NCBI RefSeq assembly: GCF_018449475.1
Contig: NZ_JAHCQH010000016.1
Span: 1 to 64,000, forward strand
Length of the DNA stretch: 64,000 nucleotides
Direction of reading: 5' to 3'
Source: Ancylobacter radicis
Lineage (GTDB): Bacteria > Pseudomonadota > Alphaproteobacteria > Rhizobiales > Xanthobacteraceae
This document shows, piece by piece, positions 44,483-53,453 of the stretch. Made by a program: the position numbers and the translations under genes. The notes below the pieces were generated by a model. That model made no database searches and was not told the DNA's origin. It saw only the letters and a program-made list of their open reading frames with translations. Each line of letters begins with the position of its first letter. The stretch's first letter is position 1.

Positions 44483-45613
44483 ATGTTCGGCGAGATTTCC
44501 GTGGCGGCGGCCGAGGATACGGCGCCGGGCCTGCTCAGCATCGATCTTGGGGCTCTCGGAAGGAATTACGAGACGCTGGCCCGCCACGCCGCTCCCGCCC
44601 GTGTCGCCGGCGTGGTGAAGGCCAATGCCTATGGGCTGGACGCAGCCGTTGTTGCCCCGGCGCTTCATGCCCGGGGGTGCCGCGATTTCTTCGTCGCGCA
44701 TCTGGGCGAGGCGCTGGCGCTGCGCCCGCTTCTGCCGGAGGATGCGGCGCTGTATGTCCTGAATGGGCTTGCCCCCGGCGCGGAAGCGCGGGCCGCTGCG
44801 GCGGGCGTGATCCCGGTGCTGAACTGCCTTGAACAGGTGGATGGCTGGGCATCGCTGGCCGCCCGGCTCGGGCGCGACCTGCCCGCGCTGCTCCAGCTCG
44901 ACACCGGCATGTCGCGGCTCGGCCTTGCGCCGGAAGAGGTCGAGATCCTCGTCGCCGATCACGGACGCCTCAACGGGGTGCGCCTGCTCTATGTGATGAG
45001 CCATCTGGCAAGCGCCGACGAGCCGGAGAGCCGGCAGAATGCGAGCCAACTCGGCGAGATGAACCGTCTCGCCGCCGCCTTTCCCGGGGTGCCGCTGTGC
45101 TTCGCCAATTCCGGCGGCATCTTTCTCGATCCGGCGTTTCGCGGCGCGCTGGTGCGACCGGGCATCGCGCTCTATGGCGGCGCGCCGACCGGCGGCGTCG
45201 CCAACCCGATGGAACCGGTGGTGCGGCTCGATTTGCGGGTGATCCAGACCCGGACCGTACCGGCGGGCGCGCGCGTTGGCTATGGGGGCGCGCATGTCGC
45301 GGTGGCCCCGACCCGGCTCGCCACCGTGGCGGCGGGTTATGCGGACGGTATTCCCCGCCATCTCAGCGGCTGCGGCGCGCTCTATCTCGGGGCGACCCGC
45401 CTGCCCATCGTCGGGCGCGTGTCGATGGACAGCCTGACGGTCGATATTTCGGCGCTGCCGGAGGGCGCGGTAACGGCCGGGCAGCTGCTGGAATTCATCG
45501 GCCCGCATCAGAGTCTGGAAGACATCGCGGCGGCGGCCGGAACCATTTCCTATGAGATACTGACCCGTCTCGGCAGCCGCTATCAGCGGCATCATGCCGG
45601 GGCGGCGGCGTAA
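44483..45613 (+). CDS. dadX: alanine racemase (catabolic)
   Basis: A 376-residue PLP-dependent racemase interconverting L- and D-alanine. The PLP lysine is K46 in VVKANAYG. Other motifs are LQLDTGMSRLGL, MSHLASADE, FANSGGIF, RPGIALYGG and the catalytic-tyrosine region ARVGYGGAHV. It is the first gene of a racemase-dehydrogenase pair (24 bases to dadA) facing an Lrp-type regulator, which marks it as the catabolic enzyme rather than the housekeeping Alr. The ATG at 44483 follows GAGGCGAGGGC. Confidence 0.94.
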   Translation: MFGEISVAAAEDTAPGLLSIDLGALGRNYETLARHAAPARVAGVVKANAYGLDAAVVAPALHARGCRDFFVAHLGEALALRPLLPEDAALYVLNGLAPGAEARAAAAGVIPVLNCLEQVDGWASLAARLGRDLPALLQLDTGMSRLGLAPEEVEILVADHGRLNGVRLLYVMSHLASADEPESRQNASQLGEMNRLAAAFPGVPLCFANSGGIFLDPAFRGALVRPGIALYGGAPTGGVANPMEPVVRLDLRVIQTRTVPAGARVGYGGAHVAVAPTRLATVAAGYADGIPRHLSGCGALYLGATRLPIVGRVSMDSLTVDISALPEGAVTAGQLLEFIGPHQSLEDIAAAAGTISYEILTRLGSRYQRHHAGAAA

Positions 45614-45637
45614 GCACAGGCTGAACGGATTCAAGCG

Positions 45638-46891
45638 ATGAAGATCGTCATTCTCGGTGCCGGCGTGATCGGCGTTTCCACGGCCTATTACCTCGCCCGC
45701 GACGGGCACGAGGTGGTGGTGCTCGACCGCCAGCCCGGCCCGGCGCTGGAGACCAGCTATGCCAATGCCGGCGAGGTTTCGCCCGGCTATTCCTCGCCCT
45801 GGGCGGCGCCCGGCATTCCCGCCAAGGCGATGAAGTGGCTGTTCATGAAGCATTCCCCGCTGATCATCCAGCCGCGCGCCGATGGCGCCACGCTGCGCTG
45901 GATGGCGGCGATGCTGCGCAACTGCACGGCGGCGCGTTATGCGGTGAACAAGGGCCGCATGGTCCGCCTCGCCGAATATAGCCGCGACTGCCTGATGGAG
46001 ATGCGCGAGGCGACCGGCATTTCCTATGACGAGCGGATGCAGGGCACGCTCCAGGTGTTCCGCACGCAGAAGCAGATCGACGGGGTCGGCAAGGATATCG
46101 AGGTGCTGCGTGCCGATGGCGTGCCGTTCGAGATGCTCGACCGCGCCGGCTGCGTTGCCGCCGAGCCAGGGCTCGCCGCCGCGGCGCAGAAGATCGTCGG
46201 CGGCCTGCGCCTGCCCGGCGACGAGACGGGCGATTGCTTCAAGTTCACCAACGCGCTTGCCACGCTGTGCGAGGGTTTGGGTGTTCGCTTCCGCTACAAT
46301 GTCAGCATTGACGGGCTGCGCCTTGAGGGCGACCGCATCGCCGCGGTGAAGACCGGGCAGGGCGAGGTGACGGGCGACGTGGTCGTCGCCGCGCTCGGTA
46401 GCTACACGCCGGCACTGCTTAGCCCCCTCGGGTTCGACCTGCCGATCTATCCGGTGAAGGGCTATTCGATCACCGTGCCGATCGTGAACGCGGCGCGCGC
46501 GCCGGTCTCCACCGTCATGGACGAAACCTACAAGATCGCCATCACCCGCCTCGGCGACCGCATCCGGGTCGGCGGCATGGCGGAGATCGCCGGCTTCAAC
46601 CATGACCTGCCGCCCGCCCGCCGGGCGACGCTGGAACATTCGGTGGAAGATCTGTTTGGCGGCGCGGGCGACCAGTCCAAGGCGAGTTTCTGGACCGGGC
46701 TGCGGCCGATGACGCCGGACGGCACGCCGATCATCGGTCCGACGCGGGTGCCGAACCTGTTCATCAATGCCGGCCATGGCACGCTGGGCTGGACCATGTC
46801 CTGCGGCTCGGGCAGGGTGCTGGCGGACCTCGTCTCCCGGCGCAAGCCCGCGATCGAGGCGGGGGATCTGGCGCTGACGCGGTATGGCTGA
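45638..46891 (+). CDS. dadA: D-amino acid dehydrogenase
   Basis: A 417-residue FAD enzyme that oxidises D-alanine and other D-amino acids to keto acids, passing electrons to the membrane quinone pool. The FAD site is [20 protein letters not shown], followed by the DadA-specific [22 protein letters not shown]. The C-terminal [16 protein letters not shown] and [16 protein letters not shown] complete the fold. With DadX it converts L-alanine to pyruvate and ammonium. Confidence 0.95.
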   Translation: MKIVILGAGVIGVSTAYYLARDGHEVVVLDRQPGPALETSYANAGEVSPGYSSPWAAPGIPAKAMKWLFMKHSPLIIQPRADGATLRWMAAMLRNCTAARYAVNKGRMVRLAEYSRDCLMEMREATGISYDERMQGTLQVFRTQKQIDGVGKDIEVLRADGVPFEMLDRAGCVAAEPGLAAAAQKIVGGLRLPGDETGDCFKFTNALATLCEGLGVRFRYNVSIDGLRLEGDRIAAVKTGQGEVTGDVVVAALGSYTPALLSPLGFDLPIYPVKGYSITVPIVNAARAPVSTVMDETYKIAITRLGDRIRVGGMAEIAGFNHDLPPARRATLEHSVEDLFGGAGDQSKASFWTGLRPMTPDGTPIIGPTRVPNLFINAGHGTLGWTMSCGSGRVLADLVSRRKPAIEAGDLALTRYG

Positions 46892-46913
46892 GGGCGGTCG
46901 GGGTGATCGGCTC

Positions 46914-46928
46914 TTTCTTATAAAGAAA
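46914..46928. promoter_or_regulatory. AT-rich inverted repeat before the glutamate-synthase-like operon
   Basis: TTTCTT and AAGAAA are separated by three bases in an AT-rich island (46911-46935) that stands out in this GC-rich window. It lies about 80 bases before the amidotransferase start and just after dadA. It could be an operator with an overlapping promoter or a weak dadA terminator. A sigma-factor assignment is not possible by eye. Confidence 0.4.
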
Positions 46929-47007
46929 AATATATTCCTCTGATTGACCGCCGCGACGGGCGCGCCTACAAACTCCCTAGAACCAACTTCCAGGGAGCGC
47001 CCCGCTC

Positions 47008-47889
47008 ATGTGCGGCATCGTCGGCCTGTTCCTCAAGGATCCGAAGCTGGAGCCGGAGCTCGGCGCCATGCTCTCGGACATGCTCGACATCATGTGCGAT
47101 CGCGGGCCGGATTCGGCCGGCTTCGCCGTCTATGGCGCCGGCACGCCGGGCTTCGTGAAGCTCACTTTGCGCGGGCCGGCCGGCACGGATTTCGCCGCCC
47201 TCGGCGCGCAGATCGGTCATATCATCGTGCCGCGCGACACCCATGCGGTGCTCAGCGTGCCGGCCGTCGAGGAAATGGCGGTGCGCGCCGCCCTCGCGCG
47301 CCTCGCGCCGGAGCTGCGCGTGGTCGGCGCCGGCAGCCGCATGGAGCTCTACAAGGAAGTCGGCCTGCCGCTCGACGTGGCGCGCCGCTTCAAGCTGGAG
47401 ACCATGGCCGGCACCCATGCCATCGGCCATACCCGCATGGCGACCGAGAGCGCCGTGACCACGGATGGCGCCCACCCCTTCTCCACCGGCCCGGACCAGT
47501 GCCTCGTGCACAATGGCTCGCTGTCGAACCATGCCGGCGTGCGCCGCCGCCTCGCCCGCGAGGGCGTGAAGGTCGACACCGAAAACGATAGTGAGGTCGC
47601 CGCCGCGTACCTGACCTATCGCATGCGCGGGGGCGACAGCCTGGGCGAGGCGCTGGAGCATTCGCTGGGCGATCTCGACGGCTTCTACACCTTCGTCGTC
47701 GGCACCGAGAGCGGCTTCGGCGTGCTGCGCGATCCCATCGCCTGCAAGCCGGCGGTGATGGCCGAGACCGACAGCTATGTCGCCTTCGGCTCGGAATACC
47801 GCGCGCTCGCCAACCTGCCCGGCATCGGCACCGCCCGGCTGTTCGAGCCGGAGCCGGCCAAGGTCTATTTCTGGGACCGCGCCGCATGA
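47008..47889 (+). CDS. mgsA: class II glutamine amidotransferase, MgsA/GlxB-like
   Basis: A 293-residue Ntn-type glutaminase domain protein. The nucleophile Cys2 follows the initiator (MCGIVGLFLKDP). RGPDSAGFAVYG, GHTRMATES and HPFSTGPDQCLVHNGSLSN form the glutamine pocket. Alone it corresponds to the amidotransferase domain of glutamate synthase. Together with the next two genes it reconstitutes a split glutamate-synthase-like enzyme, known as N-methylglutamate synthase MgsABC in methylamine users or as GlxBCD in rhizobia. Its stop overlaps the next start (ATGA). Confidence 0.86.
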   Translation: MCGIVGLFLKDPKLEPELGAMLSDMLDIMCDRGPDSAGFAVYGAGTPGFVKLTLRGPAGTDFAALGAQIGHIIVPRDTHAVLSVPAVEEMAVRAALARLAPELRVVGAGSRMELYKEVGLPLDVARRFKLETMAGTHAIGHTRMATESAVTTDGAHPFSTGPDQCLVHNGSLSNHAGVRRRLAREGVKVDTENDSEVAAAYLTYRMRGGDSLGEALEHSLGDLDGFYTFVVGTESGFGVLRDPIACKPAVMAETDSYVAFGSEYRALANLPGIGTARLFEPEPAKVYFWDRAA

Positions 47890-48620
47890 ACGCCCTGAAC
47901 CGCGCCATTTCCCGCGTCCCGGATGAGAGCACCGTGAAGTTCGATCTTGCCACCGCGCCGCTGCGCGATCTCAACGCCGCCCTGCACAAGCTGACGGCTG
48001 AAAGCAACGAGACCTATTGGAAGGTCGCCAACCCCGCCGGCCTGCACGCCATCGCCGCCGGGCTGAATGCCCCGGTCACCGTCGAGATCGACGGGCCGGT
48101 CGGCTATTACTGTGCGGGCATGAACAAATTTGCCCGCGTCATCGTCAACGGCACGGCCGGTGTCGGCGTCGCCGAGAACATGATGAGCGGCTTCGTCCAT
48201 GTGAAGGGTGACGCCAGTCAGGCGGCCGGTGCGACCGGTGTGGGTGGGATGCTGGTGATCGACGGCAATGCCTCGGCGCGCTGCGGCATCTCCATGAAGG
48301 GCATCGACATCGTGGTGAAGGGCTCGGTCGGCCATATGAGCGCCTTCATGGCGCAGGCCGGCGCCCTCGTCGTGCTGGGCGATGCCGGCGAGGCGCTGGG
48401 CGACAGCCTCTATGAGGCCAAGCTGTTCGTGCGCGGCTCGGTCGCCTCGCTCGGTGCCGACTGCATCGAGAAGGAGATGCGCGAGGAGCACAAGGCGCTG
48501 CTGGCGGAGAAGCTCACTGCCGCCGGCATCCTCGGCGAGGTCGATATCGGTGAGTTCCGGCGCTACGGCTCGGCCCGCACGCTCTACCATTTCCACGTCG
48601 ACAACGTGTCGAGCTATTGA
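47886..48620 (+). CDS. mgsB: GXGXG-domain protein, MgsB/GlxC-like
   Basis: A 244-residue protein equivalent to the C-terminal beta-helix (GXGXG) domain of glutamate synthase. Regular glycine-spaced turns are visible (GYYCAGMNKFARVIVNGTAG, MSGFVHVKGDASQAAGATG, GISMKGIDIVVKGSVG, GALVVLGDAGEALGDSLYEA). It has no catalytic residues of its own and should serve as a scaffold between the amidotransferase and FMN subunits. It overlaps the previous gene by four bases and precedes the FMN subunit by ten. Confidence 0.86.
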   Translation: MNALNRAISRVPDESTVKFDLATAPLRDLNAALHKLTAESNETYWKVANPAGLHAIAAGLNAPVTVEIDGPVGYYCAGMNKFARVIVNGTAGVGVAENMMSGFVHVKGDASQAAGATGVGGMLVIDGNASARCGISMKGIDIVVKGSVGHMSAFMAQAGALVVLGDAGEALGDSLYEAKLFVRGSVASLGADCIEKEMREEHKALLAEKLTAAGILGEVDIGEFRRYGSARTLYHFHVDNVSSY

Positions 48621-48630
48621 GGGGCGCGCC

Positions 48631-49980
48631 ATGACCGACCACAGCAACACCCCCCGCAAGCCGCCGCAGACCGCGCCCCGCGCGTCCGCCACCTTCGACG
48701 AGTACACGCTCTCGGAAATCCGCCGCGCGGCGGCGACCGGCATCTATGACATTCGCGGCGGCGGGGCCAAGCGCAAGCTGCCGCATTTCGACGACCTGCT
48801 GTTCCTCGGCGCCTCCATGTCGCGCTACCCGCTGGAAGGCTATCGCGAACGCTGCGACACCTCGGTCGTGCTCGGCACGCGCTTCGCCAAGAAGCCGATC
48901 GAGCTGAAGATCCCGATCACGATCGCCGGCATGAGCTTCGGCTCGCTCTCGGCCAATGCCAAGGAGGCACTCGGGCGCGGCGCTTCGGCCATGGGCACCT
49001 CGACCACCACGGGCGATGGCGGCATGACCAATGAGGAGCGCGGGCACTCGACCCAGCTCGTCTACCAGTATCTGCCCTCGCGCTATGGCATGAACCCGGA
49101 CGATCTGCGCCGGGCCGACGCCATCGAGGTGGTGGTCGGCCAGGGCGCCAAGCCCGGTGGCGGCGGCATGCTGCTCGGCCAGAAGATCACCGAACGCGTC
49201 GCCAAGATGCGCACCCTGCCCGTGGGCATCGACCAGCGTTCCGCCTGCCGTCACCCGGACTGGACCGGGCCGGACGATCTGGAGATCAAGATCGAGGAAC
49301 TGCGCGAGATCACCGATTGGGAGAAACCGATCTATGTGAAGGTCGGCGCGGCCCGGCCCTATTACGACACGGCGCTGGCGGTGAAGTCGGGCGCCGACGT
49401 GGTGGTGGTCGACGGCATGCAGGGCGGCACCGCCGCCACGCAGGAAATCTTCATCGAGCATGTCGGCATCCCGACGCTGGCCGCCGTGCGTCAGGCGGTG
49501 AAGGCGCTGCAGGATCTCGGCATGCACCGCAAGGTGCAGCTCATCGTCTCCGGCGGCATCCGCAACGGCGCGGATGTGGCCAAGGCGCTGGCGCTTGGCG
49601 CCGATGCGGTGGCGATCGGAACCGCGGCCCTCGTGGCGCTGGGCGACAATGACCCCCATTATGCCGCCGAGTACGAGGCGCTGGGCACCCGTGCCGGCGC
49701 TTATGACGATTGGCACGAGGGCCGCGACCCTGCCGGCATCACCACCCAGGACCCGGCGCTGATGGCGCGGCTCGACCCGGTCGCCGCCGGTCGTCGCCTC
49801 GCCAATTACCTCGCCGTGCTGACGCTGGAGTGCCAGACCATCGCCCGCGCCTGCGGCAAGAGCCATGTCCACAATCTGGAGCCGGAAGACCTGGTGGCGC
49901 TGACCATCGAGGCGGCGGCCATGGCCAATGTGCCGCTGGCCGGAACCAATTGGATCCCCGGCAGCAACGGCACTTTCTGA
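48631..49980 (+). CDS. mgsC: FMN-binding glutamate-synthase-like subunit, MgsC/GlxD-like
   Basis: A 449-residue protein homologous to the FMN-binding barrel of glutamate synthase. Motifs include ITIAGMSFGSLSANAKEALGRG, TTTGDGGM, VGQGAKPGGGGMLLGQK, VDGMQGGTAATQEIF and VSGGIRNGADVAKALALGADAVAIGT, which form the FMN phosphate site. It should carry the synthase half-reaction in the trio: either glutamate formation or methylamine-dependent N-methylglutamate formation. ATG 48631 begins a 25-residue polar leader before the domain. A hairpin after the stop separates it from the glutamine-synthetase-like gene. Confidence 0.87.
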   Translation: MTDHSNTPRKPPQTAPRASATFDEYTLSEIRRAAATGIYDIRGGGAKRKLPHFDDLLFLGASMSRYPLEGYRERCDTSVVLGTRFAKKPIELKIPITIAGMSFGSLSANAKEALGRGASAMGTSTTTGDGGMTNEERGHSTQLVYQYLPSRYGMNPDDLRRADAIEVVVGQGAKPGGGGMLLGQKITERVAKMRTLPVGIDQRSACRHPDWTGPDDLEIKIEELREITDWEKPIYVKVGAARPYYDTALAVKSGADVVVVDGMQGGTAATQEIFIEHVGIPTLAAVRQAVKALQDLGMHRKVQLIVSGGIRNGADVAKALALGADAVAIGTAALVALGDNDPHYAAEYEALGTRAGAYDDWHEGRDPAGITTQDPALMARLDPVAAGRRLANYLAVLTLECQTIARACGKSHVHNLEPEDLVALTIEAAAMANVPLAGTNWIPGSNGTF

Positions 49981-49990
49981 CCCTTCCTCA

Positions 49991-50010
49991 CCCCGCGCCT
50001 CGGCGCGGGG
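49991..50010 (+). terminator. attenuator-like hairpin between mgsC and the glutamine synthetase gene
   Basis: CCCCGCGC and GCGCGGGG flank a four-base CTCG loop and are followed by TTTGC. The hairpin could end transcription of the three upstream genes or set the ratio with the next gene, whose start lies about 70 bases downstream. Confidence 0.6.
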
Positions 50011-50077
50011 TTTGCATTCCATACCACCTCAACGAGCCCCGAAGGGGCCGGGGAACAGCACGCAACCGGATTGCATC

Positions 50078-51394
50078 ATGGCCACCGATCTCGCCCAACT
50101 CGATCTGAAGCACGCCGCCAAGGAACTTGGCATCAAGTACTTCCTCATCTCCTATGTCGACCTGTTCGGCGGGCTGAGGGCGAAACTCGTTCCCGCCACC
50201 GCCATTGGCGGCATGCAGAAGGCCGGCGCGGGCTTTGCCGGCTTCGCTACCTGGCTCGACATGAGCCCGGCCGATGCCGACCTGTTCGCGGTGCCGGACG
50301 CCTCCAGCCTGATCCAGCTGCCCTGGAAGCCGGAAGTGGGCTGGCTCGCCTCCGATCTGGTGATGAATGACGAACTGGTGGCGCAGGCGCCGCGCAATGT
50401 GCTGAAGCACACCATGCTCGCCTCCGAGTCCATCGGCTACCACATGAAGACCGGCGTGGAGTGCGAGTTCTTCCTCACCAATGCCGACGGCACGCGGATT
50501 TCCGACGGCGCCGACACCGCCACCAAGCCCTGCTACGACCAGTCCGCCCTGATGCGCCGCTACGAGGTCATCAAGGAGATCTGCGACTCGATGCTGGCGC
50601 TGGGCTGGGGCCCGTATCAAAACGACCATGAGGACGCGAACGGCCAGTTCGAGATGAACTGGGACTTCGCCGACGCGCTGGTCACCGCCGACCGTCATGT
50701 CTTCTTCAAATACATGGCCCGCTCCATCGCCGAGAAGCACGGCTTCCGTGCCACCTTCATGCCCAAGCCGTTCATCGACCTCACCGGCTCGGGCTGCCAC
50801 ATGCACACCTCGCTGTGGCATGGCGACGAGAACCTGTTCGCCGACGAGCAGGGCGAGCTCGGCGTCTCCGATCTCTGCTACAATTTCATCGGCGGCCTGA
50901 TCCACTCGGCTGACGCCATGTGCGCCTTCACCAACCCGACGGTGAATTCCTACAAGCGCATCAACGCCCCGCGCACCGTCTCCGGCGCCACCTGGGCGCC
51001 GAACACCGTGACCTATACCGGCAACAACCGCACCCACATGATCCGCATCCCCGATGGCGGGCGGCTGGAGCTGCGCCTGCCGGACGGCGCGGCCAACCCC
51101 TATCTCGCCCCCGCCGCCATGCTCGCCGCCGGGCTCGACGGCATCCAGAACCAGCGCGATCCGGGCAAGCGGCTCGACATCAACATGTACACGGACGGCC
51201 ACAAGGTGCGCGGCGCCAAGAAGCTGCCGCTCAACTTGCTGGATGCGATCCGCGCGCTGGAGAAATCCTCCATCCTGCGCAACGCGCTCGGTGCGCCGCT
51301 GGTCGATGGCTACATCAAGCTGAAGAATGAGGAATGGAACGCCTATTCGCGCCACCTCACCCAGTGGGAGCGCGACAACACGCTCGACATCTGA
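50078..51394 (+). CDS. glnT: type III glutamine synthetase, GmaS/GlnT-like
   Basis: A 438-residue glutamine-synthetase family protein. It shows the ammonia/glutamate-site motifs YHMKTGVECEFFLTN, QNDHEDANGQFEMNWDFADAL and FMPKPFIDLTGSGCHMHTSLW, with NSYKRINAPRTVSGATWAPN in the nucleotide region. In methylamine-using bacteria the homologue in this gene order is gamma-glutamylmethylamide synthetase (GmaS); in rhizobia it is GlnT. The two cannot be separated by eye. ATG 50078 starts the conserved MATDLAQLDL; upstream in-frame codons run through the hairpin. A strong terminator follows. Confidence 0.85.
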   Translation: MATDLAQLDLKHAAKELGIKYFLISYVDLFGGLRAKLVPATAIGGMQKAGAGFAGFATWLDMSPADADLFAVPDASSLIQLPWKPEVGWLASDLVMNDELVAQAPRNVLKHTMLASESIGYHMKTGVECEFFLTNADGTRISDGADTATKPCYDQSALMRRYEVIKEICDSMLALGWGPYQNDHEDANGQFEMNWDFADALVTADRHVFFKYMARSIAEKHGFRATFMPKPFIDLTGSGCHMHTSLWHGDENLFADEQGELGVSDLCYNFIGGLIHSADAMCAFTNPTVNSYKRINAPRTVSGATWAPNTVTYTGNNRTHMIRIPDGGRLELRLPDGAANPYLAPAAMLAAGLDGIQNQRDPGKRLDINMYTDGHKVRGAKKLPLNLLDAIRALEKSSILRNALGAPLVDGYIKLKNEEWNAYSRHLTQWERDNTLDI

Positions 51395-51438
51395 CGCGCG
51401 CGACAGGCCGGCAACCGGCCGGCGATCGGACGGCGGAC

Positions 51439-51469
51439 AGGCGCTCGGGGCATCTCCGGGCGCCTTTTT
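51439..51469 (+). terminator. rho-independent terminator after glnT/gmaS
   Basis: AGGCGC-T-CGG and CCG-G-GCGCCT form an interrupted stem around a seven-base loop, directly followed by TTTTT. It is the clearest intrinsic terminator in the window and closes the mgs/glx operon. Confidence 0.88.
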
Positions 51470-51546
51470 CATAGGGTTCGACAGTCTCGCGCAAGGCCGG
51501 TGCGCAACAACGCGGGCGATATGGCCGCCTGGACCGGAGACGTAGA

Positions 51547-53229
51547 ATGAGCCTGAAAAATATCGCGATACGCACCAAGATCATGCTGGCGTTTGGGCTC
51601 GTCCTTCTCGCCAGCATCGTCACTGGCGGCGTCATCCTCAATGCCGCATCAACTGTCGAGAAGAATGTCGATTGGACGCTCCATACCTATGAGGTGCTGG
51701 AGAGCGTCGACGGGATGATGGCCGCCCTCGTGGATCAGGAGACGGGCCTGCGCGGCTTTCTGATCACCGGCAAGGACGGTAGCCTGGACCCGCTCCGCTC
51801 CGGAGAGAAGGCCTTCGACGACAACTGGAGCAAGGCAAAGTCCCTGACGTCAGACAATCCCGTCCAGCAGGGGCGGCTCGATTCGGTCCGTCAGCAGGTG
51901 GACGGATGGCAGCGCGAGGTCTCCCATTACGCCATCGACCTGATGAAGAAGCCCGGCTCCGAAGAGGTTGCCCGGGATGTCGAGCGCAGCGGCAAGGGCA
52001 AGGGCTATTTCGACAAGATCCGCTCCCAGGTCGCGGAGTTGAAGGAGGCCGAGGCCTCCCTGCTCGGCGCGCGCAATGAGGCGATGCACGCGGCTGAAAG
52101 CGTGATCGTGTTCTCCGTCGGCCTGTCCGTCGTGGCTATCCTTGTCATCGGCCTCGGCGCCGCGTTTACCCTGAACAAGCTGATTGCCGTCCCGATCCGC
52201 GCCACGGTCACCGGCATGGACCGCATCCGCGACAGCGATTTCGCGACCGCCGTGGACTATACGGAGCGTAAGGACGAGATCGGCGCCATCAGCGTCGCCC
52301 TCCTCACTTTCCGCAACAGCCTCGCCGCTGCCGATGCCGCTCGCCGGGAAGCGACCATCCGCGAGGAAGAGGAACGGCAGGCGCTGGCCCGGCGCGAGAA
52401 GCTGGCGCAGTCCTTCGCCCAGAACATGCAGTCCATCGTCGGCCAGGTCGCCTCCTCCTCCGGCGATGTCTCTACCGCCGCGCGCAACCTCTCGGCCACG
52501 GCCGAGGAGACCTCGCGCCAGGCCGAAGCCGTGACCAATGCGGCGGCGGAAGCCTCGACCAATGTGCAGACGGTGGCTGCGGCGACCGAGGAAATGACCT
52601 CCTCGATCCGCGAGATCGGCACCCAGGTCACCCAGGCGGCGACCATCGCCTCGGCCGGTTCCGAAGAGGTCAACCGCGCCGCCAACGAGATCCGCGAGCT
52701 CTCCGAGGCTGCCAACAAGATCGGCGAAGTGGTGAGCCTGATCACCGACATCGCCGGCCAGACCAACCTGCTCTCGCTCAACGCCACCATCGAGGCGGCG
52801 CGCGCGGGCGATGCCGGCCGGGGCTTCGGCGTGGTCGCTCAGGAGGTCAAGCAGCTCGCCGAGCAGACCGCCCGCGCCACTCAGGAAATCGCGTCCAAGG
52901 TGCAGGACATCCAGCAGGCGACCGGGCGGACGGTGAATTCGATCGAGAAGATCGTCGGCACCATCACCCAGATCCGCGATGCCACCTCGATGATCGCCTC
53001 GGCGGTGGAGGAGCAGACCGCCACCACGCAGGAGATCGCGGCCAATACCCATATGGCGGCGAGCGGCACCGGCGCGGTGAACGACAACATCGCCGGCGTC
53101 GGGCGCGCGGCGGAGATGACCGGGGCGGCCTCGACCCAGCTCTCCTCGCTCTCCAGCTCGCTCTCGCAGCAGGCCGGTGATCTGGAGCGCGAAGTGGCCG
53201 AGTTCGTGAAGAACCTGCGCGCCGGCTGA
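51547..53229 (+). CDS. methyl-accepting chemotaxis protein with CHASE3 sensor
   Basis: A 560-residue chemoreceptor. The first membrane segment (about 12-32) is followed by a CHASE3-type helical periplasmic domain ([21 protein letters not shown] is its core) and the second membrane segment (about 185-205, [20 protein letters not shown]). HAMP ([21 protein letters not shown]) and the MA signalling domain follow, with tip [20 protein letters not shown]. From residue 303 or so to the end it is nearly identical in DNA and protein to the next chemoreceptor. An identical hairpin terminator follows each gene. The ligand is unknown. Confidence 0.94.
   Translation: MSLKNIAIRTKIMLAFGLVLLASIVTGGVILNAASTVEKNVDWTLHTYEVLESVDGMMAALVDQETGLRGFLITGKDGSLDPLRSGEKAFDDNWSKAKSLTSDNPVQQGRLDSVRQQVDGWQREVSHYAIDLMKKPGSEEVARDVERSGKGKGYFDKIRSQVAELKEAEASLLGARNEAMHAAESVIVFSVGLSVVAILVIGLGAAFTLNKLIAVPIRATVTGMDRIRDSDFATAVDYTERKDEIGAISVALLTFRNSLAAADAARREATIREEEERQALARREKLAQSFAQNMQSIVGQVASSSGDVSTAARNLSATAEETSRQAEAVTNAAAEASTNVQTVAAATEEMTSSIREIGTQVTQAATIASAGSEEVNRAANEIRELSEAANKIGEVVSLITDIAGQTNLLSLNATIEAARAGDAGRGFGVVAQEVKQLAEQTARATQEIASKVQDIQQATGRTVNSIEKIVGTITQIRDATSMIASAVEEQTATTQEIAANTHMAASGTGAVNDNIAGVGRAAEMTGAASTQLSSLSSSLSQQAGDLEREVAEFVKNLRAG
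52455..53229 (+). repeat. direct repeat copy 1: chemoreceptor signalling domain
   Basis: About 775 bases align without gaps to 54380-55154 (offset 1925). By eye only some 30 positions differ, nearly all at third codon positions, until the last 20 codons, where the copies diverge more. The sensor halves upstream are unrelated. Confidence 0.9.
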
Positions 53230-53270
53230 TCCGCCCGCGCCCCGCGCGGACCCGACGGTATCCCAAAAAC

Positions 53271-53300
53271 AACCGCCCCGCAGCGATGCGGGGCGGTTTT
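53271..53300 (+). terminator. intrinsic terminator after the first CHASE3 chemoreceptor
   Basis: AACCGCCCCGCA, loop GCGA, TGCGGGGCGGTT, ending in TTTT. The core is the same as the terminator at 55185, which suggests it was duplicated or homogenised along with the genes. Confidence 0.85.
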
Positions 53301-53453
53301 GCGTTGCGCAGGGGCAACCCGCGGGCGCCGTTGCTTCCGGGTGCCCGCAACAGGTCCGTGCAAGCCACACGCGCGACAACGCGGCGGAACGTCATGTCCG
53401 ATGCCGGGTGGATCGGACAGGCGAAAATCGTCGCGCACCCCTATGGATCGCCC

